A DNA stretch of 64,000 nt. Origin: Ignisphaera aggregans DSM 17230 (GTDB lineage: Archaea; Thermoproteota; Thermoprotei_A; Sulfolobales; Ignisphaeraceae). The position numbers were made by a program, and so were the translations under genes. The stretch is taken from assembly GCA_000145985.1 (NCBI GenBank), contig CP002098.1:739853-803852 (forward strand), written 5' to 3'. Numbering within the stretch: the stretch's first letter is position 1; each line of letters opens with the position of its first letter. A model generated the notes under the pieces. The model worked only from the letters and a program-made list of their open reading frames with translations. It did not search any database and had not been told where the DNA came from. Positions 37,214 through 46,194 of the stretch are shown one piece after another.

Positions 37214-38518
37214 ATGAATAGGGTTTTTGTTGTTGAGAGTTTTGTGTATAGAATAACGAGAGAGGGTTATCAGCCATCTGAGGAGGAGTTGATGGGGTAT
37301 GGAGCTCTGTTGGGTCAGCCTACGAGGAAGTTGTCTGCGTTTTTGGATAGATATAGACAGGTTTTTGGGTATCAGATTGAGAGGAGGTGTAGCAGTGTTG
37401 GTGATGAGAGGATATGTATATATACATGGAGTCAGAGACACTCTTTTAAGCTATTTCCATTGTCTCTACATGCATTTGGAACAATTATTAGATTTAGAGA
37501 TGATAAACCTGTAGATGTTTTGGCGTATCCTATGCCAAAGGCTTTAAGCTATGCTAAAAGTCCTGGTCTTTCTGAGAAGGAGTATGGCGATAGGATTCCT
37601 AGGGAGGTTACAGAGAGGGTAGATGGCTGGCAACTCACAGCATACTACAATCCTATTCTAGGTAGATGGATTTTTGCAACAAGATATGTATTGCACAATA
37701 TGTATTTTGAGAGGGGTCGTCTTGTTGAAGAGGATTTTAGTAGTATTGCTAATCCATATATATATGTAGCTGATAGACTTGCAGATGAATTTAACCTTTA
37801 CCAGATCCTCGATAGGTATAGGGGGTGGACATTCACATTTGTTCTACTTGGACCAGAGCCTGCTATTACGAGACCTCCATATCCTATGGGTAGTGACTAT
37901 AAGCTGTATAGACTCATACCACTGTTTGCTCGTGATAGCTCTGGGAAGCTATATAGCTGGAGTGAGACGGAGAAGCTACTTGGCTTGGAAGGACCTAGGA
38001 GGATAGGGTCTAGAAGGCTTTCGGAGCTATATGAAGAGGTTAGGAGGAGGCTCGATGTAAGATCATATATAGCTTTTATAGATACCGATGATCCTGAGAA
38101 TCCTGTTATAGCTGAGCTAGAATCTGACTACTATCCAGATGCAATGATGGTGAAACACCTCTATAGCGCTAAGTCTACAGCTATACTCATATGCGAAGGC
38201 TTTTTGGATGAGCTGAAGAGGATTGTTGATAGAGATACTCTGGATAGGGTTGAGAGATTTGCACTAGAGGTCCAGAGGTTTATAGATGTTTTGCAGAGGG
38301 CTAGAGATATAGATGCTGTATCCGAGAAGATATCAAGTGTTGTGAAGGAGCTTAGGGGTGTGGAGATAAGGGGTGAGATATCTAAGTCTCTTAGAGAGGG
38401 AAATATTAAGAGGGTTGCTAAGAAGGTTCTAGGCACATTGCTTGAGGATAAGTCTCTTAGAAGTGAAGAGATATTCGATATAGTTGCAAGGCTTATCAAA
38501 GAGATTGAATCTCTATAA
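37214..38518 (+). CDS. RNA-ligase-like nucleotidyltransferase-fold protein with Arg at the catalytic Lys position
   Basis: A 434-residue protein; start ATG 37214 with AGGTG six bases upstream (GTG 37205 also in frame). Residues about 85-230 follow the T4 Rnl1-type RNA ligase pattern. First comes HAFGTIIRFRDDKPVDVLAY and PMPKALSY, equivalent to 'RPFPKFFNYGE'. Next is ERVDGWQLTAYYN at the KxDG motif I (134-146), then WIFATRY (motif III area), WTFTFVLLGPEPAI (motif IIIa area) and MMVKHLYSAKS (motif V area). The nucleophilic Lys of KxDG is Arg135 here, so normal self-adenylylation is unlikely. The helical C-terminal 150 residues are unknown. It could be a ligase-derived RNA-end binder. The fold call is from pattern only. 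Confidence 0.5.
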   Translation: MNRVFVVESFVYRITREGYQPSEEELMGYGALLGQPTRKLSAFLDRYRQVFGYQIERRCSSVGDERICIYTWSQRHSFKLFPLSLHAFGTIIRFRDDKPVDVLAYPMPKALSYAKSPGLSEKEYGDRIPREVTERVDGWQLTAYYNPILGRWIFATRYVLHNMYFERGRLVEEDFSSIANPYIYVADRLADEFNLYQILDRYRGWTFTFVLLGPEPAITRPPYPMGSDYKLYRLIPLFARDSSGKLYSWSETEKLLGLEGPRRIGSRRLSELYEEVRRRLDVRSYIAFIDTDDPENPVIAELESDYYPDAMMVKHLYSAKSTAILICEGFLDELKRIVDRDTLDRVERFALEVQRFIDVLQRARDIDAVSEKISSVVKELRGVEIRGEISKSLREGNIKRVAKKVLGTLLEDKSLRSEEIFDIVARLIKEIESL

Positions 38519-38535
38519 TGGGGTAGGAGATATAT

Positions 38536-39342
38536 ATGTTTAGAGATAGATTTGCTATAGGTGTTATACATCTACCACCACTGCCATACACATACACAAG
38601 AGAAACACCTATAGAGAAACTCATTGAGTATAGTGTTAGAGATGCTAGAATACTTGAGGAGGCTGGATTCGATGGTATTCTAATTGAGAATTTTGGCGAT
38701 AAGCCATATCAAAAGAGAGTTACAGACCCCCTTGCACTAACAGCCATGGCTATAGCCATTCATGAGACAGCAAAATCCGTTTCAATCCCAGTGGGGGTGA
38801 ATCTACTGAGGAACTCTGGATTGGAGGCATACTCAATAGCTATTGCAACTAGGGCAAGATTTATAAGGATTAATGCATATGTTGAAACACTTCTAACAGA
38901 TTCGGGAATCATAGAGCCAGAGACAAATAATTTGAGGGCTGTAAAACTAAATTATCCTGGGATCAAGATCTTTGCAGATATTCTATGTAAACATGGAGCT
39001 AGTTTAACATATACAAATCTTTTGGCTATACATGGAGCAGAAGAGGCATTGAAGATAATTATACTGGATGCTGTTGAGCGCGGAGGTGCAGACTATATAG
39101 TTGTTACAGGTGGTAGAACAGGAGAACCACCAGCTCTAGAGCTACTCAAGAGAATCTCAGAGATATCACCAACACCAATAGTCATAGGAAGTGGTACAAC
39201 ACCAGACAACATATGTAAACTCATAGGCTATGCACATGGAGTTATAGTGGGCTCATACATAAAGATAGATGGTAGAGCAGGAAACCCCGTAGACATAGAG
39301 AGGGCAAAGAGATTCATAGAAACTCTGAGGAGCTGTAGATAA
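38536..39342 (+). CDS. BtpA/SgcQ-family TIM-barrel protein
   Basis: A 268-residue protein of the BtpA family. It opens GVIHLPPLPYT, then DARILEEAGFDGILIENFGD (a phosphate- or metal-binding strand), SIPVGVNLLRN, and the C-terminal ICKLIGYAHGVIVGSYIKI with DGRAGNPVDIERAKRF, all as in the family. BtpA proteins are nucleoside- or aldolase-like TIM barrels. One cyanobacterial member affects photosystem I stability, but archaeal ones have no proven substrate. The length is normal. It begins 17 bases after the RNA-ligase-like gene, so the two are probably co-transcribed, although a functional link is not obvious. Confidence 0.85.
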   Translation: MFRDRFAIGVIHLPPLPYTYTRETPIEKLIEYSVRDARILEEAGFDGILIENFGDKPYQKRVTDPLALTAMAIAIHETAKSVSIPVGVNLLRNSGLEAYSIAIATRARFIRINAYVETLLTDSGIIEPETNNLRAVKLNYPGIKIFADILCKHGASLTYTNLLAIHGAEEALKIIILDAVERGGADYIVVTGGRTGEPPALELLKRISEISPTPIVIGSGTTPDNICKLIGYAHGVIVGSYIKIDGRAGNPVDIERAKRFIETLRSCR

Positions 39343-39525
39343 AATAAATATTGTGGCTATACACAAACAGCATCTTTAAACCAGCTTACTATTAGCATTA
39401 ACAATACATCTTATTGCATATATCCAAGTTTATACAGATGTTTTGATTCTCAAATACTTGGTACTGTGTATACAGCTAATAAGATATATTAGTTTGTATC
39501 TCTATATACCACTAGGTGTTTGTCT

Positions 39526-39744
39526 ATGAGTGTAACACTTACTGTTAGAATCCCTAGAGAGTTGAAGGAGAAGATGTCTAGATTTAGCATTAATTGGAGT
39601 GAAGAGATACGTAGATTTCTTGAGAAGAAAGTTGCTCAGCTTGAAGCTCTACAGCTATTGGATGAGATAGAGAAGAGCGCTGTAAATCGTAGGGTTAGAT
39701 TTGATAGTACTAAACTTGTTCGCGAGGATAGGTGGAGCCATTGA
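39526..39744 (+). CDS. VapB-type antitoxin, orphan
   Basis: A 72-residue protein starting at ATG 39526 with AGGTG upstream. The N-terminus SVTLTVRIPRELKEKM is a ribbon-helix-helix DNA-binding motif, followed by a charged Ile/Leu-rich toxin-binding region and an RWSH C-terminus. A toxin should follow at once. Instead, a TTG at 39742 starts only SIVLNE and a stop, the remnant of a deleted VapC start. The antitoxin is probably an orphan. Confidence 0.75.
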   Translation: MSVTLTVRIPRELKEKMSRFSINWSEEIRRFLEKKVAQLEALQLLDEIEKSAVNRRVRFDSTKLVREDRWSH

Positions 39745-39793
39745 GTATTGTTCTAAATGAATGATGGGAGTGTAGGAGAAGAGGGAGACAAAC

Positions 39794-40165
39794 ATGAATT
39801 ATTTGCACAGATTCATATTGATGGCTTTATTTATTATTTCAGCAACTCTCGTATTAATGTGGCTGCTCAGCATTGTTAAGTCCAGTTGCCTAGAGTGTAT
39901 ACCGTGGATCTACTTGATTGGAACAGTTGTAGTTGTTGGATGTACGGGTTTCCTAGGATACTCGTTATATAAGCAGCACAGATTGATACTAGTTGTGCCA
40001 TTCATACTTGCATCGCTCTCACTAGCCATGATGACCGCTAGCAAGTTTTTAGAAGGGGAATCTGCTAGTTGCTCACCACTCATCTCAACAGCTTTAACAA
40101 CAGGACTTGTGGCGATAATCTCAGCAACAGTGATATCAATTGCAGTGCTGATTAGCTCTAGGTGA
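39794..40165 (+). CDS. Small four-helix membrane protein
   Basis: A 123-residue protein with four hydrophobic segments (FILMALFIISATLVLMWLL, WIYLIGTVVVVGCTGFLG, LILVVPFILASLSLAMM, and a C-terminal LVAIISATVISIAVLI). Two cysteines (SSCLEC) sit in the first loop. Family unknown. It is alone on the plus strand, 49 bases after the orphan antitoxin. Confidence 0.55.
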   Translation: MNYLHRFILMALFIISATLVLMWLLSIVKSSCLECIPWIYLIGTVVVVGCTGFLGYSLYKQHRLILVVPFILASLSLAMMTASKFLEGESASCSPLISTALTTGLVAIISATVISIAVLISSR

Positions 40166-40533
40166 TACTTCCCAACCAAAACTACAATACTTTTTATAAT
40201 AATCATTCTGATTCTATATTTAGTGCAACATACTTAAGTATCCTTGGCACCTCCAGAGCAGTTAATTACCTTGGCTATGTTAAAACCGTTGACCAGCATC
40301 GCTATCAGCAGGTGTTCTTCGCCACTGGAATCTCGATATCTTGGTATTTCACAGCCTTACCGGTAGAGAGCTCAGCACCAAGCTTTGCTTTCGTGTTGTT
40401 GCAGAGCTATAGCTCTCTAACACAACATCTTTAACCATTACGCTAAACCAACATTGGTTCAGCTTCAAATATTTATAGAATGATACGAAGACTATGTTAC
40501 ATAGCTTCTTGATAAAAATGTTAATGGTATTCT
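40166..40533. other. Gene-free 368-base gap with a decayed minus-strand reading
   Basis: No intact gene. On the minus strand two sense-like runs occur in adjacent frames, KLGAELSTGKAVKYQDIEIP (near 40330-40390) and HLLIAMLVNGFNIAKVINC (near 40250-40310). A single-base shift near 40318 would join them. This may be the remains of a gene, but I cannot name it. Confidence 0.3.
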
Positions 40534-40782
40534 CTATTTCATTTTGAGGAGTATCTGTATTAGTACTGCAACTATGGATATCCATGTCGAGATTTGTATA
40601 CCTATAATCCACCAAAGTCTACTCTCAAGGTGGCCAAAGCTATTTTCGATGTATTCTCTAAGGCTTCTAAGCTCAGATTCTATATGGTTTAACCTCTTAT
40701 CCATCTGTTCAACAATGCCTCGTAGATATGCCATGGATTCTCTTAGCTGGCTAACCTCTTTCTCCTCAATAGATATATCCAC
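40534..40782 (-). CDS. Short coiled-coil protein with C-terminal membrane helix
   Basis: An 82-residue tail-anchored type protein. Residues 5-52 are charged heptads (MDKRLNHIESELRSLREYI), and residues 58-80 form a membrane helix (WIIGIQISTWISIVAVLIQI). It resembles in plan the protein at 55336. Such small proteins are common and unassigned in crenarchaea. It stands alone between gaps. Confidence 0.6.
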   Translation of the reverse strand: MDISIEEKEVSQLRESMAYLRGIVEQMDKRLNHIESELRSLREYIENSFGHLESRLWWIIGIQISTWISIVAVLIQILLKMK

Positions 40783-40902
40783 AGCAATCTACACCTAGGA
40801 TATAGAGGGTTAGAGAGACTAAAATATTTTTAGAGATTACTGCAACTAAACATGTATATCATGGCGGAATCTAGAAGAGACCAGCTATTGATGCTACCTC
40901 TA

Positions 40903-41385
40903 TCACTGTTTTGTAATTATCTTCATAATCTCTTCCACAAGTCTCTTAACCCTCTTCAGCGCCTCCTCAACATGTTCAGCTGTACACCAACCCTCATAGA
41001 AACATGTATGCATACCGTTTGCAGCCATCCATGAGTCGTAGACCCAGTCACCGAATATCTTCATAAGTGTTTTTGTATATTCCCAGAGTTCTCCATGGCT
41101 TCTAAGCCTTCTATCCTCACTAAAATCAGCATATGCCTTTACAGCAAGTGTCGCTGAACCCCATATCTTTTCAGCCGCCTGTCTAATGTTGCCTTCGCTA
41201 AGCTCCTCTCCAGCTTGTTCAAGGAGATCCTTAGCAACTTCTATATATTCATATGCTCTCGATATAGGGTCTAGATGCCCAGAGATGAGCTCAACTAGAT
41301 ATTCCTCAAGGGTTAAACCAAGTTTTGTAGCTTCATTCTCAAGTCTTTCCACAATCTTTTTAGGAAGTCTAATGGCTATAGCCAT
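40903..41385 (-). CDS. PaREP1-family HEPN-like protein
   Basis: A 160-residue all-helical protein of the PaREP1 family, first known as a paralogous family of Pyrobaculum. Its pattern includes LTLEEYLVELISG, ISRAYEYIEVAKDLLEQAGE, RQAAEKIWGSATLAVKAYAD and the SHGELWEYTKTL segment with a helix-breaking His. PaREP1 proteins are related to HEPN domains, which form nucleotide- or RNA-acting dimers. An extra Cys/Trp loop (MHTCFYEGWCTAEH) sits near residues 124-137. The gene looks intact and single. Confidence 0.8.
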   Translation of the reverse strand: MAIAIRLPKKIVERLENEATKLGLTLEEYLVELISGHLDPISRAYEYIEVAKDLLEQAGEELSEGNIRQAAEKIWGSATLAVKAYADFSEDRRLRSHGELWEYTKTLMKIFGDWVYDSWMAANGMHTCFYEGWCTAEHVEEALKRVKRLVEEIMKIITKQ

Positions 41386-41534
41386 ATCTATAACCTCTAC
41401 CTAGCCCTATCTCTGAAAGCTATATAGATTGCCAAGTTTATGAATACTACAAATTTGTGATACTTTTACAGCTATAGGAATCATCTTGATGATGTATAAA
41501 AATAAGATTAGGATTTGTATAATAGATCTAATGG

Positions 41535-42281
41535 CTATAGAAGTGTAGCTGTCTGTGGAACCTGTGGAGCTTCTATCTTTGCTATTGTTTTCGGTATTGT
41601 TATATAGATTAGTATCCATGCTATGAGATATAGAATTGATGAAACTGTTGATGCAGCCCACACAAATATGCCTATGATACCAAGTATTAGCGATAAGATG
41701 AGTAGTATTCCTGCTATCATATACATAGACTCTCCAAATACGCTATTCATATTGAAGCAAGATACTATAATCCCTATAAAGCCTATGAAGAGAAATATCG
41801 CTCCTATGATCATCAACCCAAGAGCAGCAAAAATACTGCCCATAGCAACCGTAGGACTGCCGCTCATTGCCCCAATAGCTGCGAGGGGTATCACAGCTAT
41901 AAATCCTACCAGTAAGAGGATTAGACCTATAATCATACCTATTCTAGTTAATGTATATGCAGTTGAAAACTCTTGATTCCACTGCTTAAGTTTTCTTAAA
42001 CCAGGTATAAATTTTGCAAATATTGCTATAAGAGATAGTATCAAGCCTACAAACAATATAATTAATGCGGCTATAAGGATGCCTCCAACTGATGCCAATG
42101 CTTCCATGAGATTCCCTGTTGCAACACTACCAATAACAGAGAATACTCCTATTACAGCTATTGCCTCTGCTATGAAGCCTAGTATAGATGTTATTATGAA
42201 TAGAAGTGCTGCACCCCTAACATTATTTAGACCCTCAACAGCGATTTTCACATCTGTTCCCTGCTGTATTGATGTATCCAT
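41535..42281 (-). CDS. DUF973-family multi-pass membrane protein
   Basis: A 248-residue protein with about six hydrophobic helices and the archaeal DUF973 layout. It has an N-terminal charged part ending LNNVRGAALLFIITSIL, then a glycine-rich membrane region, a LRKLKQWNQEFSTAYTLTRI loop, and a short soluble C-terminus. The function of the family is unknown; the proteins are common in Sulfolobales and Desulfurococcales. It is divergent from the SppA gene (100 bases apart), so the two may share a regulatory region. Confidence 0.75.
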   Translation of the reverse strand: MDTSIQQGTDVKIAVEGLNNVRGAALLFIITSILGFIAEAIAVIGVFSVIGSVATGNLMEALASVGGILIAALIILFVGLILSLIAIFAKFIPGLRKLKQWNQEFSTAYTLTRIGMIIGLILLLVGFIAVIPLAAIGAMSGSPTVAMGSIFAALGLMIIGAIFLFIGFIGIIVSCFNMNSVFGESMYMIAGILLILSLILGIIGIFVWAASTVSSILYLIAWILIYITIPKTIAKIEAPQVPQTATLL

Positions 42282-42380
42282 ATACTGTATCCCACAATCT
42301 CTAGCTAGAATGGGATATATATGGTTTTCGCTATATAGAGATATATACCTAGATCTATCTATATATCGTGGTAGTGATAT

Positions 42381-43352
42381 ATGAGTAAAAGAATGTTGAT
42401 CATAGTTATAGCTATAATAGTCATAGCCTCTATAGCTCTAACAATAGCTCTACAGCTACTTATCCCAAGTCCTCTATCAATATTTACACCACCTACACCA
42501 TATATAGCTTTGATAGAGCTTCATGGAACTATAGACTATGAACAACCCCTCTTCTCCGGATCAACAATAACACCTAAAACAGTTTCAGAATTGGTTAACA
42601 AGATTCTATCTGATCCATATGCAAAAGCTGTTGTAGTTGTTGTCAATAGTCCTGGTGGTACAATGGCTGCTTTTGAGATTTATAGCATTTTGAAGAAGCT
42701 CTCTAGTGAGAAAATAGTTATTGTCTATATAACCAATATAGCTGCCTCTGGAGGATATCTAATAGCTCTTCCAGCTAGGGAAATAATTGCAAATCCATCT
42801 GCAACTATAGGTTCTGTAGGAGCTATAGCAACTATTATCAATGTACATAACCTGCTCCAAAAACTAGGTATAAATGTGACTATTGTTAAGAGTGGAGAGC
42901 TTAAGGATGTAGGATCTATGTATAGAGAAACCACAGAGACAGATATAGAGACTATTAAAAGTCTTGTGGATTCTATTGCAAATGAATTCATTGAAAAGGT
43001 TATTGAGTGTCGAGGAAATAAGATAAAGAATATCTCAGAGATTAGAAGAGCAGGGGTATACCCAGCTAGAGAGGCAAAAGAACTTGGACTTATAGACGAT
43101 ATAGGAGATCTAGACTATGCAATCAATAGAGCAAGACAACTCGCAGGACTACCCCCAACAACACCTATCAAGAGAATAGAACCTACAAAACCATCACTTC
43201 TAGACATAATCCTTGGAAGAGTAGAAACACAAGTAACACCTACACCAAGAACACCAAGATCAATAGAAATACTATTGATATGGCCACCACAAGACTATGC
43301 ACTAGACATCGCACTGAGATACGGTATCACAACAGAGATTGTAGCTAGATAG
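42381..43352 (+). CDS. sppA: Signal peptide peptidase SppA (S49 family)
   Basis: A 323-residue membrane-bound serine peptidase. One N-terminal helix (residues 6-28, LIIVIAIIVIASIALTIAL) places the catalytic domain outside the cell membrane. Catalytic Ser123 lies in AASGGY and the general-base Lys175 in SGELKDVGS, as in the archaeal Ser/Lys dyad enzymes. VVNSPGG (88-94) is the S49 substrate-binding motif. The size is normal for archaeal SppA, which degrades cleaved signal peptides. The signal-peptide-bearing surface proteins in this window would be sources of such substrates. Intact. Confidence 0.9.
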   Translation: MSKRMLIIVIAIIVIASIALTIALQLLIPSPLSIFTPPTPYIALIELHGTIDYEQPLFSGSTITPKTVSELVNKILSDPYAKAVVVVVNSPGGTMAAFEIYSILKKLSSEKIVIVYITNIAASGGYLIALPAREIIANPSATIGSVGAIATIINVHNLLQKLGINVTIVKSGELKDVGSMYRETTETDIETIKSLVDSIANEFIEKVIECRGNKIKNISEIRRAGVYPAREAKELGLIDDIGDLDYAINRARQLAGLPPTTPIKRIEPTKPSLLDIILGRVETQVTPTPRTPRSIEILLIWPPQDYALDIALRYGITTEIVAR

Positions 43353-43621
43353 CCTATAACCAGTATTTCAAAGCCATAAAAGATATTTGAAATAGATAAA
43401 CATTTTTATCCTTTACAATATTGCTATAGAAAACCACTTTATCTTCACATCTTTAGCTATTCATAGATATATCGTGATAATGCTTAGTATATCAAAAGTA
43501 GATTAAAACCTCGGTGATATCTATATATGAGGTATGATTTATTAGCCTTGCAATATAATTTAATCCTGACACAAGTTTTAATCTGGGAATAGCTAAGAGT
43601 CTATCTAGAGATTGATTCGCT

Positions 43622-44650
43622 ATGAAGAGAGCTAGAATAAGATTTGCTGGTAGAGAGATAGAGTTTATAAATAGAGAAGTTGCATTGAAATATATTGAGG
43701 AGCTAGCTGAGAGAGGTACATATCCTGTCTACGTAGTTTATGGCCCTGAGGGCTGTGGTAAGACAACATTTTTGAAGCAAGCTAAAGCTATTCTTGAGGA
43801 TTATAGTTATCATGTTGTATATACAAATCCTTTGGCACATGAGGAAAAGGAGATATTGATGTATACACCTTCTATCCATGATATTGTTGAGGAGGTATTC
43901 AAATCTCTTCTAGATCCATATTCAAGGATTGTTGATGTTTCTATAAAGATTGCCAGTATTGTTATGAGAAAACTTAGGAAATCAAGGATAGCTATCTTAA
44001 TGGACGATATATTCCAGGCTATAGAGTTGGATAAGGCAGAGATATATACAAAGACTCTTCTAAATCTAATAGAGTATCCATCTGGAGACTATGAGAAGAT
44101 AGTTGTTTTGGTTTCTAGTAGTGAGGGTGTTTCTAGGGAGAGGATAGGTAGACATAGATGGGCAGATTTCTATATACTGTGGAATATGTCTAGAGAAGGA
44201 TTTAGAAAACTCTATGAAGTTCTACCAGACCCAAAACCTTCTTTTGAAGATGTTTGGAGAATAGCTGGGGGTAATCCTGATATACTTGAAAAGCTATATA
44301 GAAATAATTGGAGTGTGGAAAATGTTATAGATGGATTTATTAGGAGTAGAAAGCTGGAGCATTTTATTGCATCACTTAGTGAGAAAGAGAGAGGAATTCT
44401 TATGGAGGCTATAGAAGATCCTGATACAATCTTTAAAAGACTTAGGGAATCTGAGGTTCAGCAACTTGAGAAGAAACTTATAGAGATGAATCTAATTATG
44501 GATGTATGGGAGCGTGAGAGTAGGGGATGGATAGATATTCCACCACCTGAGAAAGACACTGAGCTTGGTATAGGTAAGTACTATGCATGGCAAACACCTC
44601 TACATAGAGAAGCAATTAAAAGAATATTGATGCAGCATAACAATATATAA
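43622..44650 (+). CDS. Archaeal P-loop ATPase (PF01637/STAND-like)
   Basis: A 342-residue ATPase with Walker A GPEGCGKT (41-48) and Walker B AILMDDI (about 123-129). A sensor-type SSSEGVSRERIG region follows, then a helical and probably winged-helix C-terminal half (RKLEHFIASLSEKERGILME). Proteins of this family are numerous in crenarchaea and mostly lack known roles. Some act with nuclease partners, but none is adjacent here. The ATG at 43622 begins the family's usual RIRFAGREIEFINR segment. Confidence 0.8.
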   Translation: MKRARIRFAGREIEFINREVALKYIEELAERGTYPVYVVYGPEGCGKTTFLKQAKAILEDYSYHVVYTNPLAHEEKEILMYTPSIHDIVEEVFKSLLDPYSRIVDVSIKIASIVMRKLRKSRIAILMDDIFQAIELDKAEIYTKTLLNLIEYPSGDYEKIVVLVSSSEGVSRERIGRHRWADFYILWNMSREGFRKLYEVLPDPKPSFEDVWRIAGGNPDILEKLYRNNWSVENVIDGFIRSRKLEHFIASLSEKERGILMEAIEDPDTIFKRLRESEVQQLEKKLIEMNLIMDVWERESRGWIDIPPPEKDTELGIGKYYAWQTPLHREAIKRILMQHNNI

Positions 44651-44821
44651 CAAGAATAGAGAATTCTAATCCATATAGCTCAATATCATTATCACTAGAG
44701 CTAAGATTATTAATAGGAGACTATACTAAATAGTATCAATATCCAATGAAGCTACTTCTATAATTAATGTGGCTAAAAATAGTTCTGAAAGGATTATGTT
44801 TTTAAGGAGAATCAATTATAG

Positions 44822-45189
44822 AATGTTGTACTTAGAAATGGTGATAGAGTTATCAAGATTAGAGCGCTAATTGATACTGGTGCAAGTAAAAGTGTAATGT
44901 CTAAAAATCTTGCAGATATGCTTGGATCCTTCATACCTTTAAAGGAGCCCTATGAGCTTAGGACTGCTGATGAAAGTGGTGGGCTTAGGGTTGTAGGTAG
45001 ATGTATAGTTGATACAGTTATTTTCCAGGGAGTTAAGATCCCTGGAGGAGCTGTTTTTGAAGTTGCTGAAATCTTAGGAAAGATATTGATCTTATTATTG
45101 GTAGACCAGAGATAGATTCATGGGATATAATATCTACTCCTGAGGGTCCAAGACTGAGAAAGATACCTATAGAATTTGAAATAATCTAG
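44822..45189 (+). pseudogene. Retropepsin-like protein, frameshifted, no clear start
   Basis: The frame opens right after a stop at 44819-44821 and has no ATG/GTG/TTG before the domain (VVLRNGDRVIKIRALIDTGA). DTGAS is the catalytic motif. Near 45069 the frame is lost in an AAA run. One added base continues as NLRKDIDLIIGRPEIDSWDI and ends ...RKIPIEFEII at 45187-45189. This is the typical C-terminus with the IIGRP segment. Both the missing start and the shift mark it as a pseudogene of a clan AA protease of about 120 residues. Confidence 0.65.
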
Positions 45190-45323
45190 ATATGTAGTGA
45201 TAATAGACAGAGATATTTAGATGAGAAATTTTGGGTAGCGCTAATAAGTTTGGTTGCCTTGCAATTGAATGAGATCAATACATTAGGGTTAATAGTATTT
45301 AGAAATGCTGTATGTCTAACCCT

Positions 45324-45986
45324 TCATCTCTTTATCAACCCCCTTATTATATATCCTATAGCTATACCTATACATATGAGCATAGCCATCACAGCTATAT
45401 CTAATGCAATACCTCTGGTGTTAATAGCTATGGTCGAAGGCGATGCTGGGGTTATGGTTATTGTTGTTGGAAGGGTTATGGTAATGGTCTCTGTCTTAGT
45501 GTAGCATGGGTCATAGGGGAGGTATTCAAATAGATTCCAGCTATATGGATCAAACTCATTGTGATAATCCTTTATAGCAGTACAGCCTTTATCTACAAGC
45601 CATTTATTAACATTTAGCACATGTGTTGAGTTATACCTTAGATAGGCAACTGCTACAACCCTGTTATACTTATCTATAACATAGGTATTATCAACATCGA
45701 GATAGACCCTAGAGCCGTAGATTGAGACAAGATTCTGAAGAGCCTGCTTTGCTATCTGACCCTCAGTAGTATTAAGCTCAGGAGCATCTATATCAGCAAG
45801 TCTAACCCTTCCAACAGGAAACACATCAAAGGTATCACCATCAACAACATAGTATATATCTCCACAAACATCAATACCAATAAAAGGAGATGTATAAACA
45901 TCAACATAGCTAAAACAAGCTAGAAATAGTGCTAGTACTACGATGACCATAGCAATGGAAATTGATGATCTCCTCAAGGAAACCAC
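45324..45986 (-). CDS. Secreted, membrane-anchored thermonuclease (SNase family)
   Basis: A 220-residue protein from GTG 45986. A signal or anchor helix (IAMVIVVLALFLACFSYV) is followed by a staphylococcal-nuclease OB fold with VDGDTFDVF, VRLADIDAPE (equivalents of Arg35, Asp40 and Glu43) and DKYNRVVAVAYL (Arg87 equivalent), plus AKQALQNLV. The C-terminus carries a Thr/Pro stretch and a second helix (AVMAMLICIGIAIGYII). The active site is complete. Such an outward-facing nuclease may degrade external DNA or RNA for nutrients or defence. Intact. Confidence 0.85.
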   Translation of the reverse strand: MVSLRRSSISIAMVIVVLALFLACFSYVDVYTSPFIGIDVCGDIYYVVDGDTFDVFPVGRVRLADIDAPELNTTEGQIAKQALQNLVSIYGSRVYLDVDNTYVIDKYNRVVAVAYLRYNSTHVLNVNKWLVDKGCTAIKDYHNEFDPYSWNLFEYLPYDPCYTKTETITITLPTTITITPASPSTIAINTRGIALDIAVMAMLICIGIAIGYIIRGLIKR

Positions 45987-46194
45987 AGATATTAATCTAT
46001 AGGAAAAGAAATAATATTTTCATTATATCGATCTCTCTGTATACAGATAATCCCATAAAACTTCTATTTAATGAAATTACTATAGTATCATGATACATTG
46101 TGATCCGGATTAATTCATTATATAAGATTTGGATATATAATAGTGCTAAATAGATTTATTATCTTGTGTAGAGATGGTTTATGGTGTTTTGTTT

